Below, piece by piece: positions 1 to 6,568 of a stretch of DNA of 18,902 nt; within the stretch, counting starts at the first letter, position 1; each line of letters begins with the position of its first letter. The notes beneath the pieces were generated by a model that worked only from the letters and a program-made list of their open reading frames with translations, did no database searches and was not told the origin of the DNA. Source of the stretch: JANXZO01 sp964355115 (GTDB lineage: Bacteria > Bacteroidota > Bacteroidia > Bacteroidales > FEN-979); the NCBI GenBank assembly GCA_964355115.1, contig CAYHCQ010000069.1, positions 1 to 18,902 on the forward strand. Direction: 5' to 3'. Both the position numbers and the translations under genes were made by a program.

Positions 1-7
1 GAGGATC

Positions 8-640
8 TCATACCTTATATGTGGCAACTTCCCTCAATTCGGCCAACCCCTGTTCCAGGGTACCATCGACCCCCATCAGATTGGTTATCCATTGATAGTT
101 TTCCGGTACGATGCCAACCATAATATGCACAACCCCAAGTCCTGTTTTATTGGGCAGGAAGTACGGGAATTTTTCATTGTTTTCGGTGAAGAGTGAGTGT
201 GCTTTTCGTATTTCAAAGGCAGCGGCTGTATAGTCCCCGAATTTTAATCTTGCAATTGCCCACTGAAGAGTTACCTCCGCCAGACAGAATCTGTAGTAAG
301 GAGAATTCTGCGAACCCTCTTCAAGCTTTTCAATCCGGCCCGCTCTGTTTACCTTCAGCTGATCGAACTGAACGCGGTTCTCTCCAATAAAAAGGGTCAG
401 AAAATCGATATAATTTTCGAGATAAACCGGAATAAGGTTTGCCGGGTTCTGTGTCTTTTCCTCCAGAAGTGTATGCCGGGCCTTCTCAAACTGCAGTCCG
501 AGGATCATCTCAAAAGCATTCTGACAACGGTCATTATAGGCATACTGCGCCCGGGCCTGGAGGCTTAAAAAAAGAAAGGCACCCAACACCATCAAATACC
601 TGGCGGAGAATGCCTTTCGCTGATTGTTAAGGCCGATCAT
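8..640 (-). CDS. Secreted TPR-like protein, apparently truncated near the window edge
   Basis: This frame gives 210 residues from an ATG at 640, whose A is also the last base of the upstream gene's TGA (TGATG), so the two are probably translationally coupled. A signal peptide is visible: a basic start (KAFSARY), a hydrophobic run MVLGAFLFLSL and a signal peptidase I site ARA|Q. The mature part (from QYAYNDRCQNAF) is helical with alternating aromatic residues, like TPR-type Bacteroidota proteins, and includes YYRFCLAEVTLQWAIARLKF and NKTGLGVVHIMVG. From memory, relatives are clearly longer, perhaps twice this length. The stop at 8-10 comes eight bases from the edge in an otherwise good frame, so this is a truncated gene, a frameshift or an assembly-edge error. 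Function is unknown; the protein is probably periplasmic. An upstream TTG at 643 is a less likely start. Confidence 0.7.
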   Translation of the reverse strand: MIGLNNQRKAFSARYLMVLGAFLFLSLQARAQYAYNDRCQNAFEMILGLQFEKARHTLLEEKTQNPANLIPVYLENYIDFLTLFIGENRVQFDQLKVNRAGRIEKLEEGSQNSPYYRFCLAEVTLQWAIARLKFGDYTAAAFEIRKAHSLFTENNEKFPYFLPNKTGLGVVHIMVGIVPENYQWITNLMGVDGTLEQGLAELREVATYKV

Positions 641-1557
641 CAATGCACTGCATTCACTATTCCTTCATCGACCAGCACGCGTCCACAGTATTCACATACA
701 ATGATTTTTTTATGCATTCGTATATCAAGCTGATGCTGCGGAGGGATTTTATTAAAACAGCCACCACATGCGTCGCGTTCGATCTGTACTACAGCAAGGC
801 CGTTGCGGGCATTTTTCCGGATACGTGTATAGGCGGTAAGCAGGCGTTCTTCGATATATGCCCGGTTATCTTCCGATGAGGAGATCAGGTCGTGCTCCTC
901 CTTCTCCGTTTCGGCAATAATGTCATCAAGTTCATTCTTTTTAATCTCGAGATCATTTTTGCGATCCTGCAGCTGCTGCTGGTAACTGTCGATCTCCTCT
1001 TTTTTCAGCTCAAAGCCAGCGGTGTGCTCACGGATCCGTTTTTCCGAAAGTTGAATCTCAAGATTTTGGTATTCAATTTCCTTCGTCAGAGAATCGTATT
1101 CCCGGTTATTCCTTACATTCATCTGCTGGTCTTCATATTTCTTAATGAGAACCAAAGCATCCCTGATGGCGTTTTTTTTGTCGGTGATGGCTTTTTCCAT
1201 GGCTACAGTTTCCTGTATCTGATTATCGACACGCGTTTCAAGACCTGCAATCTCATCTTCAAGATCCTGCACCTCGAGTGGTAATTCACCTCGAATAATG
1301 CGGATTTTATCTATCTGAGAATCGATCTGCTGAAGGTTATACAGAGCGATCAATCTTTTCTCAATTGTAATTTCTCCCTTGTCATCGTGCGATTCTGCCT
1401 TCTGCTTAGAGGCAGCCTTTGCGGCAACTTTTATCTCGGGTACCTCTTCCTCCTTTGAACCTGTCGTCAACTTCTGAGGGACTTCCTTTGCTGCAGGCTT
1501 CTTAGCCAGTTTTGACGGCTTTGAAGTAGCAACAGGCTTGCTTGTTGATTTTGCCAT
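640..1557 (-). CDS. Coiled-coil protein with C-terminal C4 zinc ribbon
   Basis: The 305-residue protein has three parts. Residues 1-60 are a low-complexity Lys/Ala/Ser-rich tail. Residues about 65-245 are long charged helices expected to form an antiparallel coiled coil, including GELPLEVQDLEDEIAGLETR. Residues 264-291 hold a zinc ribbon with two CxxC pairs (C264, C267, C288, C291). This architecture matches the zf-RING_7 / C4 zinc-ribbon family, which includes Helicobacter HP0958 (binds RpoN and flagellin mRNA) and Chlamydia CT398. In Bacteroidota the role is not established, and a nucleic-acid or protein adaptor is the likely type of function. It lies 11 bases behind nif3 and overlaps the next gene by one base, so the three form one transcription unit. 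The family assignment is firm; the cellular role is not. Confidence 0.9.
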   Translation of the reverse strand: MAKSTSKPVATSKPSKLAKKPAAKEVPQKLTTGSKEEEVPEIKVAAKAASKQKAESHDDKGEITIEKRLIALYNLQQIDSQIDKIRIIRGELPLEVQDLEDEIAGLETRVDNQIQETVAMEKAITDKKNAIRDALVLIKKYEDQQMNVRNNREYDSLTKEIEYQNLEIQLSEKRIREHTAGFELKKEEIDSYQQQLQDRKNDLEIKKNELDDIIAETEKEEHDLISSSEDNRAYIEERLLTAYTRIRKNARNGLAVVQIERDACGGCFNKIPPQHQLDIRMHKKIIVCEYCGRVLVDEGIVNAVH

Positions 1558-1568
1558 AGAAATATTTT

Positions 1569-2663
1569 TTAAAAATATTGAACCGGGTTGGTATTTACCT
1601 CTGAAATAAGGAACGCAAAATTAGGAAATTTTTCGATAAGCGCAGCATAAAGCCATTCTTTTACCCAGTGTTCACTCTCATAATGACCAATATCGGCAAG
1701 TAATATCCTTCCCGGAGGCACAAAGAAATCATGGTATTTAAGGTCGGCAGTAATATAGATATCAGCGCCCGCACGCAGCGCCTCATTGATAAGGAAGCTT
1801 CCGGAGCCTGTGCAAAGGGCAACGGTTGAAACCTGCTTTTGCATTAATGCCGTATGCCTGATCAGGGGCAGTTGAAATGTCTTCCTCAGATATTCGAGGA
1901 ACTGATTTTCGGAAAATTCATGATCCAGTCTGCCAAACAAACCCGAACCTGCGCAAGGAAATGAGTTTGCAAGCGGATAAATATCATAAGCCACCTCTTC
2001 ATAGGGGTGAATTGAAAGAAGTGCAGCAACAACAGCTCTTTCCTGAAAGCTCTGAATAACAACCTCTATCCGGACCTCCTTTTCAAAATGAAGCGTATCT
2101 ATTTCGCCGACAAACGGATGGGCGTTTTCGGATGCCCTGAAAGTTCCTGACCCCTCAACATTATAGCTGCAATTATCGTAGTTCCCGATGGAACCTGCAC
2201 CTGCGGCAAACAGGGCATTTCTGACAGAATCAGCATGGTCAAGCGGGCAAAAGGTGACAAGTTTTTTTATCAGCCCCTGTTTGGGGCTTAATATCCGGTA
2301 GCTTTTGATCCCTAGCTTCTTAAACAGATGGGCATTCAACCCCTCCCGGATGTTATCGAGATTGGTGTGTATGGCATAAATGGCAATATTGTTCAATACG
2401 GCAAGCTGAAGAATGGCAGTTTCAGGGAGTCCTTTGCTAAGTTTCTTGATCCCTTTGAAAATGAAAGGGTGATGCGAAATCACCAGGTTGCATTGGCTTG
2501 AAACGGCTTCCTCCATAACAGCCGGTGTAAGGTCGAGACAAAGGAGCGCTTTATGAAATGTCATATCCGGATCGCCGTAAAGCAGTCCGCAGTTATCGAA
2601 CTCCTCCTGATAGGCCAGGGGCGCTTTCTCTTCCAGGAATCTGCAGATTTCCGAAATTTTCAT
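1569..2663 (-). CDS. Nif3-like dinuclear metal-center protein
   Basis: The protein has 364 residues in the Nif3/YbgI/YqfO family, which forms toroidal hexamers with a two-metal site; the biological reaction is unsettled (GTP cyclohydrolase I type 2 annotations are common but weak). Family marks are DNCGLLYGD near residue 23, the ISHHP metal motif (H64, H65), HTNLD (D103) and DIGHYESE (H327, E331). Residues about 130-235 form the inserted PII/CutA-like domain seen in YqfO-type members, ending in IHPYEEVAYDIYPL. I chose the ATG at 2663 over an upstream TTG at 2684. The protein then begins MKISEICRFLEEKAP, as in homologues, and the TTG would lie inside the -7 element. It is first in a three-gene minus-strand unit with the zinc-ribbon gene, a pairing common in this phylum as I remember it. 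Confidence 0.94.
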   Translation of the reverse strand: MKISEICRFLEEKAPLAYQEEFDNCGLLYGDPDMTFHKALLCLDLTPAVMEEAVSSQCNLVISHHPFIFKGIKKLSKGLPETAILQLAVLNNIAIYAIHTNLDNIREGLNAHLFKKLGIKSYRILSPKQGLIKKLVTFCPLDHADSVRNALFAAGAGSIGNYDNCSYNVEGSGTFRASENAHPFVGEIDTLHFEKEVRIEVVIQSFQERAVVAALLSIHPYEEVAYDIYPLANSFPCAGSGLFGRLDHEFSENQFLEYLRKTFQLPLIRHTALMQKQVSTVALCTGSGSFLINEALRAGADIYITADLKYHDFFVPPGRILLADIGHYESEHWVKEWLYAALIEKFPNFAFLISEVNTNPVQYF

Positions 2664-2681
2664 CTGTTGATAATTAAGGTC

Positions 2682-2712
2682 CAAAGTTAATCAATCCCAT
2701 TGATAATACATA
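2682..2712 (-). promoter_or_regulatory. Promoter of the nif3 unit
   Basis: On the minus strand, TAACTTTG (complement of 2682-2689) matches the Bacteroidota -7 consensus TAnnTTTG exactly. Nineteen bases upstream lies TATG (complement of 2709-2712), one mismatch from the -33 TTTG. The predicted start of transcription is about 2677, giving a leader of roughly 14 bases before the ATG at 2663. Confidence 0.5.
2690..2704. promoter_or_regulatory. Palindrome in the nif3 promoter spacer (possible operator)
   Basis: ATCAAT-CCC-ATTGAT is a perfect inverted repeat with 6-base arms and a 3-base centre. It abuts the -7 element of the nif3 promoter and lies between -33 and -7, where a bound repressor would block sigma factor. 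It is also within the 145-base divergent region shared with the receiver gene. A palindrome this short can occur by chance. Confidence 0.3.
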
Positions 2713-2808
2713 TTCAGAACTGTTCATAAACTGTTTAAAAGTTTCACTGTACAGGGGTATTTCAAGGATGGAAAATAGCAAAATTTGTCACTATAAAAAT
2801 GAGTCAAC

Positions 2809-3222
2809 ATGAGCTCCAACGCCACCCCGCTGATTTTCGTAATTGACAAAAACCCCATCCATAACAGTCTGATCAAATATCACTTAAACGTGAACCGGTA
2901 TTTTAGCGTTCAATCCTTTTCTTCCGGCAGTGAATGTTTCTACCGGCTTCAGAAAAATGTTCTTCCCGATTTCATTATTATGGATTATGTTGCCGGCGAC
3001 CTTAACGGATTTGATTTCTTGCGCAAGGCAAGGGCATTATCTCCGCAATCAAATATAATTTTCTTCTCCTCCTATGACGACCCGATCCTCGCCGTCAGGC
3101 TGTTGGATGGCGGCGCAACAGATTATATTGCTAAAACCGGAAAACTCGAACTCGGCATCAGTGAACTTTTAAAGAATCTCGCCTTCCTCTGCCGGGAAAA
3201 ACAGCAGGTTGAAAAACCCTGA
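2809..3222 (+). CDS. Stand-alone receiver-domain protein (CheY-like, orphan)
   Basis: The 137-residue protein is a single receiver domain with no output domain. D59 in PDFIIMDY is the expected phosphoacceptor, S87 or S88 in FFSSYDD takes the Thr/Ser switch position, and K109 in DYIAKTG is the conserved lysine. The acidic pocket is odd: FVIDKNP has D13 but K14 where most receivers carry a second acid that helps bind magnesium. No kinase is adjacent; the only kinase in the window is over 12 kb away with its own regulator. It probably acts by protein contact, for example as a relay or modulator, in the cytoplasm. It resembles the receiver half of Bacteroidota NtrC-type regulators. No clear promoter was found in front of it. 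Confidence 0.88.
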   Translation: MSSNATPLIFVIDKNPIHNSLIKYHLNVNRYFSVQSFSSGSECFYRLQKNVLPDFIIMDYVAGDLNGFDFLRKARALSPQSNIIFFSSYDDPILAVRLLDGGATDYIAKTGKLELGISELLKNLAFLCREKQQVEKP

Positions 3223-3291
3223 TAAATTGACCGTTCGGACTTGTTAGGGTGAAAACATATCCATATTGTAGGGTAATTCGATTTTTTTATA

Positions 3292-3299
3292 TAATTTCG
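3292..3299 (+). promoter_or_regulatory. Weak -7-like element before lpxK
   Basis: TAATTTCG differs from TAnnTTTG at one position. A TTG lies at 3266-3268, but the 23-base spacing is longer than usual, so this is a tentative promoter for the lpxK-PNP pair. The ATG follows 14 bases later. Confidence 0.25.
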
Positions 3300-3313
3300 A
3301 CCCTTCGATAATT

Positions 3314-4378
3314 ATGAAAATCCTGCAGGTCATATTATTGCCACTTTCCTTTTGTTATGGTCTCCTGATGAAGGTGCGCAATCTGTTTTTCGATCTGGGC
3401 ATCCTTCCGGTCAAGGAATTCGACAGAGCCGTTATTAGCGTAGGAAATCTTTCCTTTGGCGGAACCGGCAAAACGCCCCAAATAGAGTACCTGATACGGT
3501 TGCTGACTCCTGCCTTTTGTATCGCCACCCTTAGCCGCGGTTATGGACGAACGAGTAGTGGGTTCATCATTGCCTCAAAAAAATCAAATGTTAAATATGT
3601 CGGAGATGAACCGCTTCAGTTCATCAAAAAGTTCGACAATATTAAGGTCGCTGTTGATGAAAAAAGAATAAGGGGCATTGAACTGCTGCTTGAAAAACAC
3701 CCCGAAACCGATGTCATTCTCCTCGACGATGCATTTCAACACAGATATGTCAAACCCGGGTTGTCGATTTTACTAACCGATTATCATAAACTCTATACCG
3801 AAGACCATGTGCTGCCCAGCGGAACCCTCAGGGAGTTCAAAACCGGGGCCGGCAGGGCTGACCTTATTATTGTGACGAAGACCCCGAAAATTTTCTCTCC
3901 CATTACCCGCCGAAGGATCATAGATGACATCAAGCCATTAAAGCATCAAACCGTGTTGTTCTCCTTCCTGAAATACGGAGAGCTGGTACCTGTGTTCGAT
4001 ACCCTGAAAATGGAAATTCCAGGCAGAGTCACGAACATCCTTCTATTTACCGGGATTGCCAACGATTACCCCCTCAGCGAGCACCTTGCACGGACCTGTT
4101 CAGAGGTCGTTCCGGTCAAATTTCCCGATCACCATGTTTATTCCGAAAAGGATATTGCACGGATTTCACAAACTTTCCATAACCTGCCAACTCAAAAAAA
4201 ACTGATAGTCACCACCGAAAAGGATGTAATGCGGTTAAAAACACCCGAATTGAGCACTATTTTAAAAAATCTGCCGTTATTTTACGTTCCTGTTGAAGTT
4301 GATTTTCACGGCACCGACAAACAACTATTTGATAATGTGATCCTGAGCTATGTTAACAAAAATAAGAGAAACCATTGA
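3314..4378 (+). CDS. lpxK: Tetraacyldisaccharide 4'-kinase
   Basis: LpxK transfers phosphate from ATP to the 4' position of the tetraacyldisaccharide to make lipid IVA, on the cytoplasmic face of the inner membrane. The 354-residue length is normal for the phylum. The hydrophobic N-terminus (VILLPLSFCYGLL, residues 6-18) is the membrane anchor. The P-loop is SVGNLSFGGTGKTP (residues 42-55, K53). SRGYGR (74-79), GDEP (97-100) and the Walker B-like LDDAFQH (137-143) are all family signatures. The last 29 bases overlap the start of the purine nucleoside phosphorylase gene, so the two are probably co-translated although they are metabolically unrelated. Nothing looks broken, and the identification is secure. 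Confidence 0.97.
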   Translation: MKILQVILLPLSFCYGLLMKVRNLFFDLGILPVKEFDRAVISVGNLSFGGTGKTPQIEYLIRLLTPAFCIATLSRGYGRTSSGFIIASKKSNVKYVGDEPLQFIKKFDNIKVAVDEKRIRGIELLLEKHPETDVILLDDAFQHRYVKPGLSILLTDYHKLYTEDHVLPSGTLREFKTGAGRADLIIVTKTPKIFSPITRRRIIDDIKPLKHQTVLFSFLKYGELVPVFDTLKMEIPGRVTNILLFTGIANDYPLSEHLARTCSEVVPVKFPDHHVYSEKDIARISQTFHNLPTQKKLIVTTEKDVMRLKTPELSTILKNLPLFYVPVEVDFHGTDKQLFDNVILSYVNKNKRNH

Positions 4379-5165
4379 ATACCTTGAGGCTAAAGTCAGC
4401 CTGAAGCCTGAAGTCGGAATCATACTTGGCACCGGCCTGGGGGGCCTTGTAAACGAGATCACCATTCAGCATACAATGCCCTACGAATTTATCCCTAATT
4501 TTCCTGTTTCAACTGTGGACGGGCATCACGGTCAGCTTATTTTCGGCACCATGAGCGGAAGAAACATTGTAGCCATGCAAGGCCGGTTCCACTATTATGA
4601 AGGGTACACCATGCAGGAGATCACTTTCCCCGTGAGGGTGATGCATTTTTTAGGCATTAAACTGCTGATACTCTCTAATGCGAGCGGCGGACTTAATCCG
4701 GAGTTCGAGGTGGGCGACATCATGGTGATTGATGATCATATCAACCTATTGAAAGACAATCCATTAATTGGCAAGAATGAAACTGAGATCGGCATGCGTT
4801 TTCCGGATATGAGCAACGCATACGACCCTGAACTTATCCGAAAGGCCTTCGCCATCGGAGAAAAACAGGGGATTAAATTGAAAAAAGGTGTTTATGTGGC
4901 AGTTTCCGGTCCAACCTATGAGACACCGGCTGAATATAATTATATCCGCATCATCGGGGGCGATGCAGTTGGAATGTCGACAGTTCCCGAAGTTATTGCA
5001 GCCCGGCACATGGGATTAAAATGCTTTGCTGTTTCTATAATTTCCGACCTTGGAGTCCCCGGCAAGATCGTGGAGATTTCCCATCAGCATGTGATCGATG
5101 CCGCCAATTCAGCCGAACCTAAAATGACGAAGATCATCAAGGAGTTGATTGCCGCCGAAGCCTGA
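4350..5165 (+). CDS. punA: Purine nucleoside phosphorylase, trimeric (NP-II) type
   Basis: The enzyme cleaves purine nucleosides with phosphate to the base and (deoxy)ribose 1-phosphate in cytosolic salvage. The 271 residues show the trimeric PNP signatures: GTGLGGLV (27-34), VDGHHGQ, QGRFHYYEGY (77-86), LSNASGGLN (108-115) and SGPTYETPAE (186-195) with purine-contacting E191, then VGMSTVPEV. In SIISDLG, D233 stands where vertebrate 6-oxopurine-specific PNPs have the base-contacting Asn (N243 of human PNP). That change is known to widen specificity toward 6-aminopurines in the human enzyme. As far as I recall this aspartate is common in Bacteroidota, so it may be a clade feature. The gene starts inside lpxK (29-base overlap). 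The symbol is given by family; substrate preference is not proven. Confidence 0.93.
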   Translation: MLTKIRETIEYLEAKVSLKPEVGIILGTGLGGLVNEITIQHTMPYEFIPNFPVSTVDGHHGQLIFGTMSGRNIVAMQGRFHYYEGYTMQEITFPVRVMHFLGIKLLILSNASGGLNPEFEVGDIMVIDDHINLLKDNPLIGKNETEIGMRFPDMSNAYDPELIRKAFAIGEKQGIKLKKGVYVAVSGPTYETPAEYNYIRIIGGDAVGMSTVPEVIAARHMGLKCFAVSIISDLGVPGKIVEISHQHVIDAANSAEPKMTKIIKELIAAEA

Positions 5166-5200
5166 CGTCAGTAGACCTTCATATACACCGATGATTTAAG

Positions 5201-5208
5201 TAAATTTG
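5201..5208 (+). promoter_or_regulatory. -7 promoter element of the LpxR-like gene
   Basis: TAAATTTG is an exact match to TAnnTTTG. No good -33 TTTG is seen; TTCA at 5178-5181 is at a suitable spacing (19) but fits poorly. The ATG follows after only 7 bases, so the transcript would have almost no leader. Confidence 0.45.
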
Positions 5209-5215
5209 CAGAATC

Positions 5216-6505
5216 ATGCGGTGGTTCCCATTCTTTTTTTTTCTGATTTTTTCGGGGTGCTCTTGCGACCGGACTGATTCTTCCCAACATGCCGGTTCAA
5301 TTCAAGGTAAAGAAAATCGTGGAGCGTCAGAACCAGGTTTGGCCTCAGCTGAAAGGGCTGAACCAGCATCCGGAATTTCTGATCCCGTTCAGCCACCGGC
5401 AATGCGGGCAAAGAAGAGAAGGAAGCAGGAGCCAAAACCGGACACCATCTCGTATTCCGGGAGTCGCCTCCCTGATTCTTCGGCCATTGCCAGAATCCAA
5501 TTCCTGAGAAGCCGCAACATTGATCTCGACCTCAACGAACCCGTGAACCGGGCTTTCCTCTCTTCTGAAATCCCGACAAAACGATTTCCATCGATGATCC
5601 GGTTAAGCCAGGAATCGTTTCTAAAGGTCGGTTTCGATAACGACATCCTGGATTATACCGACAGGTTTTACACAAACGGTCTGCGGGTTGATCTCATTTT
5701 ACCGGCATTGCAGGCAAATCCTCTGGGAAAAATAATGCTGCCTTACTGGGGATCGGCCATGAATTATTATGGACTTACCCTTTGCCAGAACATGTACACC
5801 CCCTCCACAACAAAAACGGGTGGGATTCTCTATGGCGACCGGCCTTATGCTGCCTACCTGTACCTGGGCAGTTTCCGGATTTCCAACGACACATTGCGGC
5901 AGATCAGGCAGACAAGTGAAATCTGGATCGGGGTCATCGGCCCATCTTCATACGGAGAGTGGGTACAGCGCTCATTTCACAATAGCGTGCCAACCAACAA
6001 TGAACCCCTTGGATGGGAGTACCAGATACAGAACGATCTGGTACTGAATTACAACCTTTCACTTGAGAAGGGTATAGTGAGCCGGCGGAATTTTGATTTT
6101 ACGGTTTGTGCTGCAGGATCGCTGGGCACGTTGTACACCAATATCGGAGGAGGGTTCCAGTTCAGGGCAGGATGGCTTAACCCCTATTTTTCCAATCTCG
6201 GCATTGCACGGAAAGAGCGACTCAGGGAGGACGGACTACGCCGTTCACAATTGTTTGTATTTGTCAGGGGCTCCGGGAAGGCAGTCGGTTATGATGCATC
6301 TCTTCAGGGGGGAATGTTCAACAAGTCAAGTGTATACACCCTACCATCCGGCGAAATTTCGAGAATTGTATTCCAGACCTCCGCCGGTCTCTCCGTGAAT
6401 TATGGGGGTATTCGTCTCGATATCGAGCAATACCTTCTTAGTCCTGAGTTTCATGAAGGCTGGTGGCATAAATGGATACATATCGGACTTACTTTCTGTC
6501 TTTAG
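5216..6505 (+). CDS. LpxR-family lipid A 3'-O-deacylase-like protein with lipoprotein signal
   Basis: Residues about 130-429 match the LpxR/DUF2219 family, outer-membrane beta-barrels that remove the 3' acyloxyacyl chain from lipid A. Visible signatures are DND (141-143), TDRFYTNG (148-155), GDRPYAAYLYLG (207-218), GPSSYGEWVQ with E248 and then H255, and GWEYQIQND (266-274). The C-terminus alternates like barrel strands and ends in Leu. The N-terminus is unusual: a short basic and very hydrophobic segment runs into FSGC (C15), a plausible lipobox. About 110 polar, proline- and charge-rich residues follow before the barrel. Typical LpxR proteins are near 300-330 residues with an ordinary signal peptide. 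It stands alone between PNP and dnaB. The family call is strong; catalytic activity and lipidation are inferred. Confidence 0.88.
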   Translation: MRWFPFFFFLIFSGCSCDRTDSSQHAGSIQGKENRGASEPGLASAERAEPASGISDPVQPPAMRAKKRRKQEPKPDTISYSGSRLPDSSAIARIQFLRSRNIDLDLNEPVNRAFLSSEIPTKRFPSMIRLSQESFLKVGFDNDILDYTDRFYTNGLRVDLILPALQANPLGKIMLPYWGSAMNYYGLTLCQNMYTPSTTKTGGILYGDRPYAAYLYLGSFRISNDTLRQIRQTSEIWIGVIGPSSYGEWVQRSFHNSVPTNNEPLGWEYQIQNDLVLNYNLSLEKGIVSRRNFDFTVCAAGSLGTLYTNIGGGFQFRAGWLNPYFSNLGIARKERLREDGLRRSQLFVFVRGSGKAVGYDASLQGGMFNKSSVYTLPSGEISRIVFQTSAGLSVNYGGIRLDIEQYLLSPEFHEGWWHKWIHIGLTFCL

Positions 6506-6556
6506 TTGTTGATAAATAAAAATCAGCCAGGCGGAGAAATCAACAGGGATTCCGAC

Positions 6557-6564
6557 TATTTTTG
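6557..6564 (+). promoter_or_regulatory. -7 promoter element of dnaB
   Basis: TATTTTTG is an exact TAnnTTTG match. No -33 element is recognisable at the usual distance. Only four bases separate it from the dnaB ATG at 6569, so transcription would begin at or next to the start codon. A 7-base inverted repeat (TGTTGAT 6507-6513, ATCAACA 6539-6545) lies upstream. Confidence 0.4.
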
Positions 6565-6568
6565 ACGC

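Noticed and set aside
5163..5170. Perfect palindrome TGACGTCA at the end of the PNP gene
   Set aside because: It overlaps the stop codon and has no associated promoter element. An 8-base palindrome is expected by chance in a window of this length.
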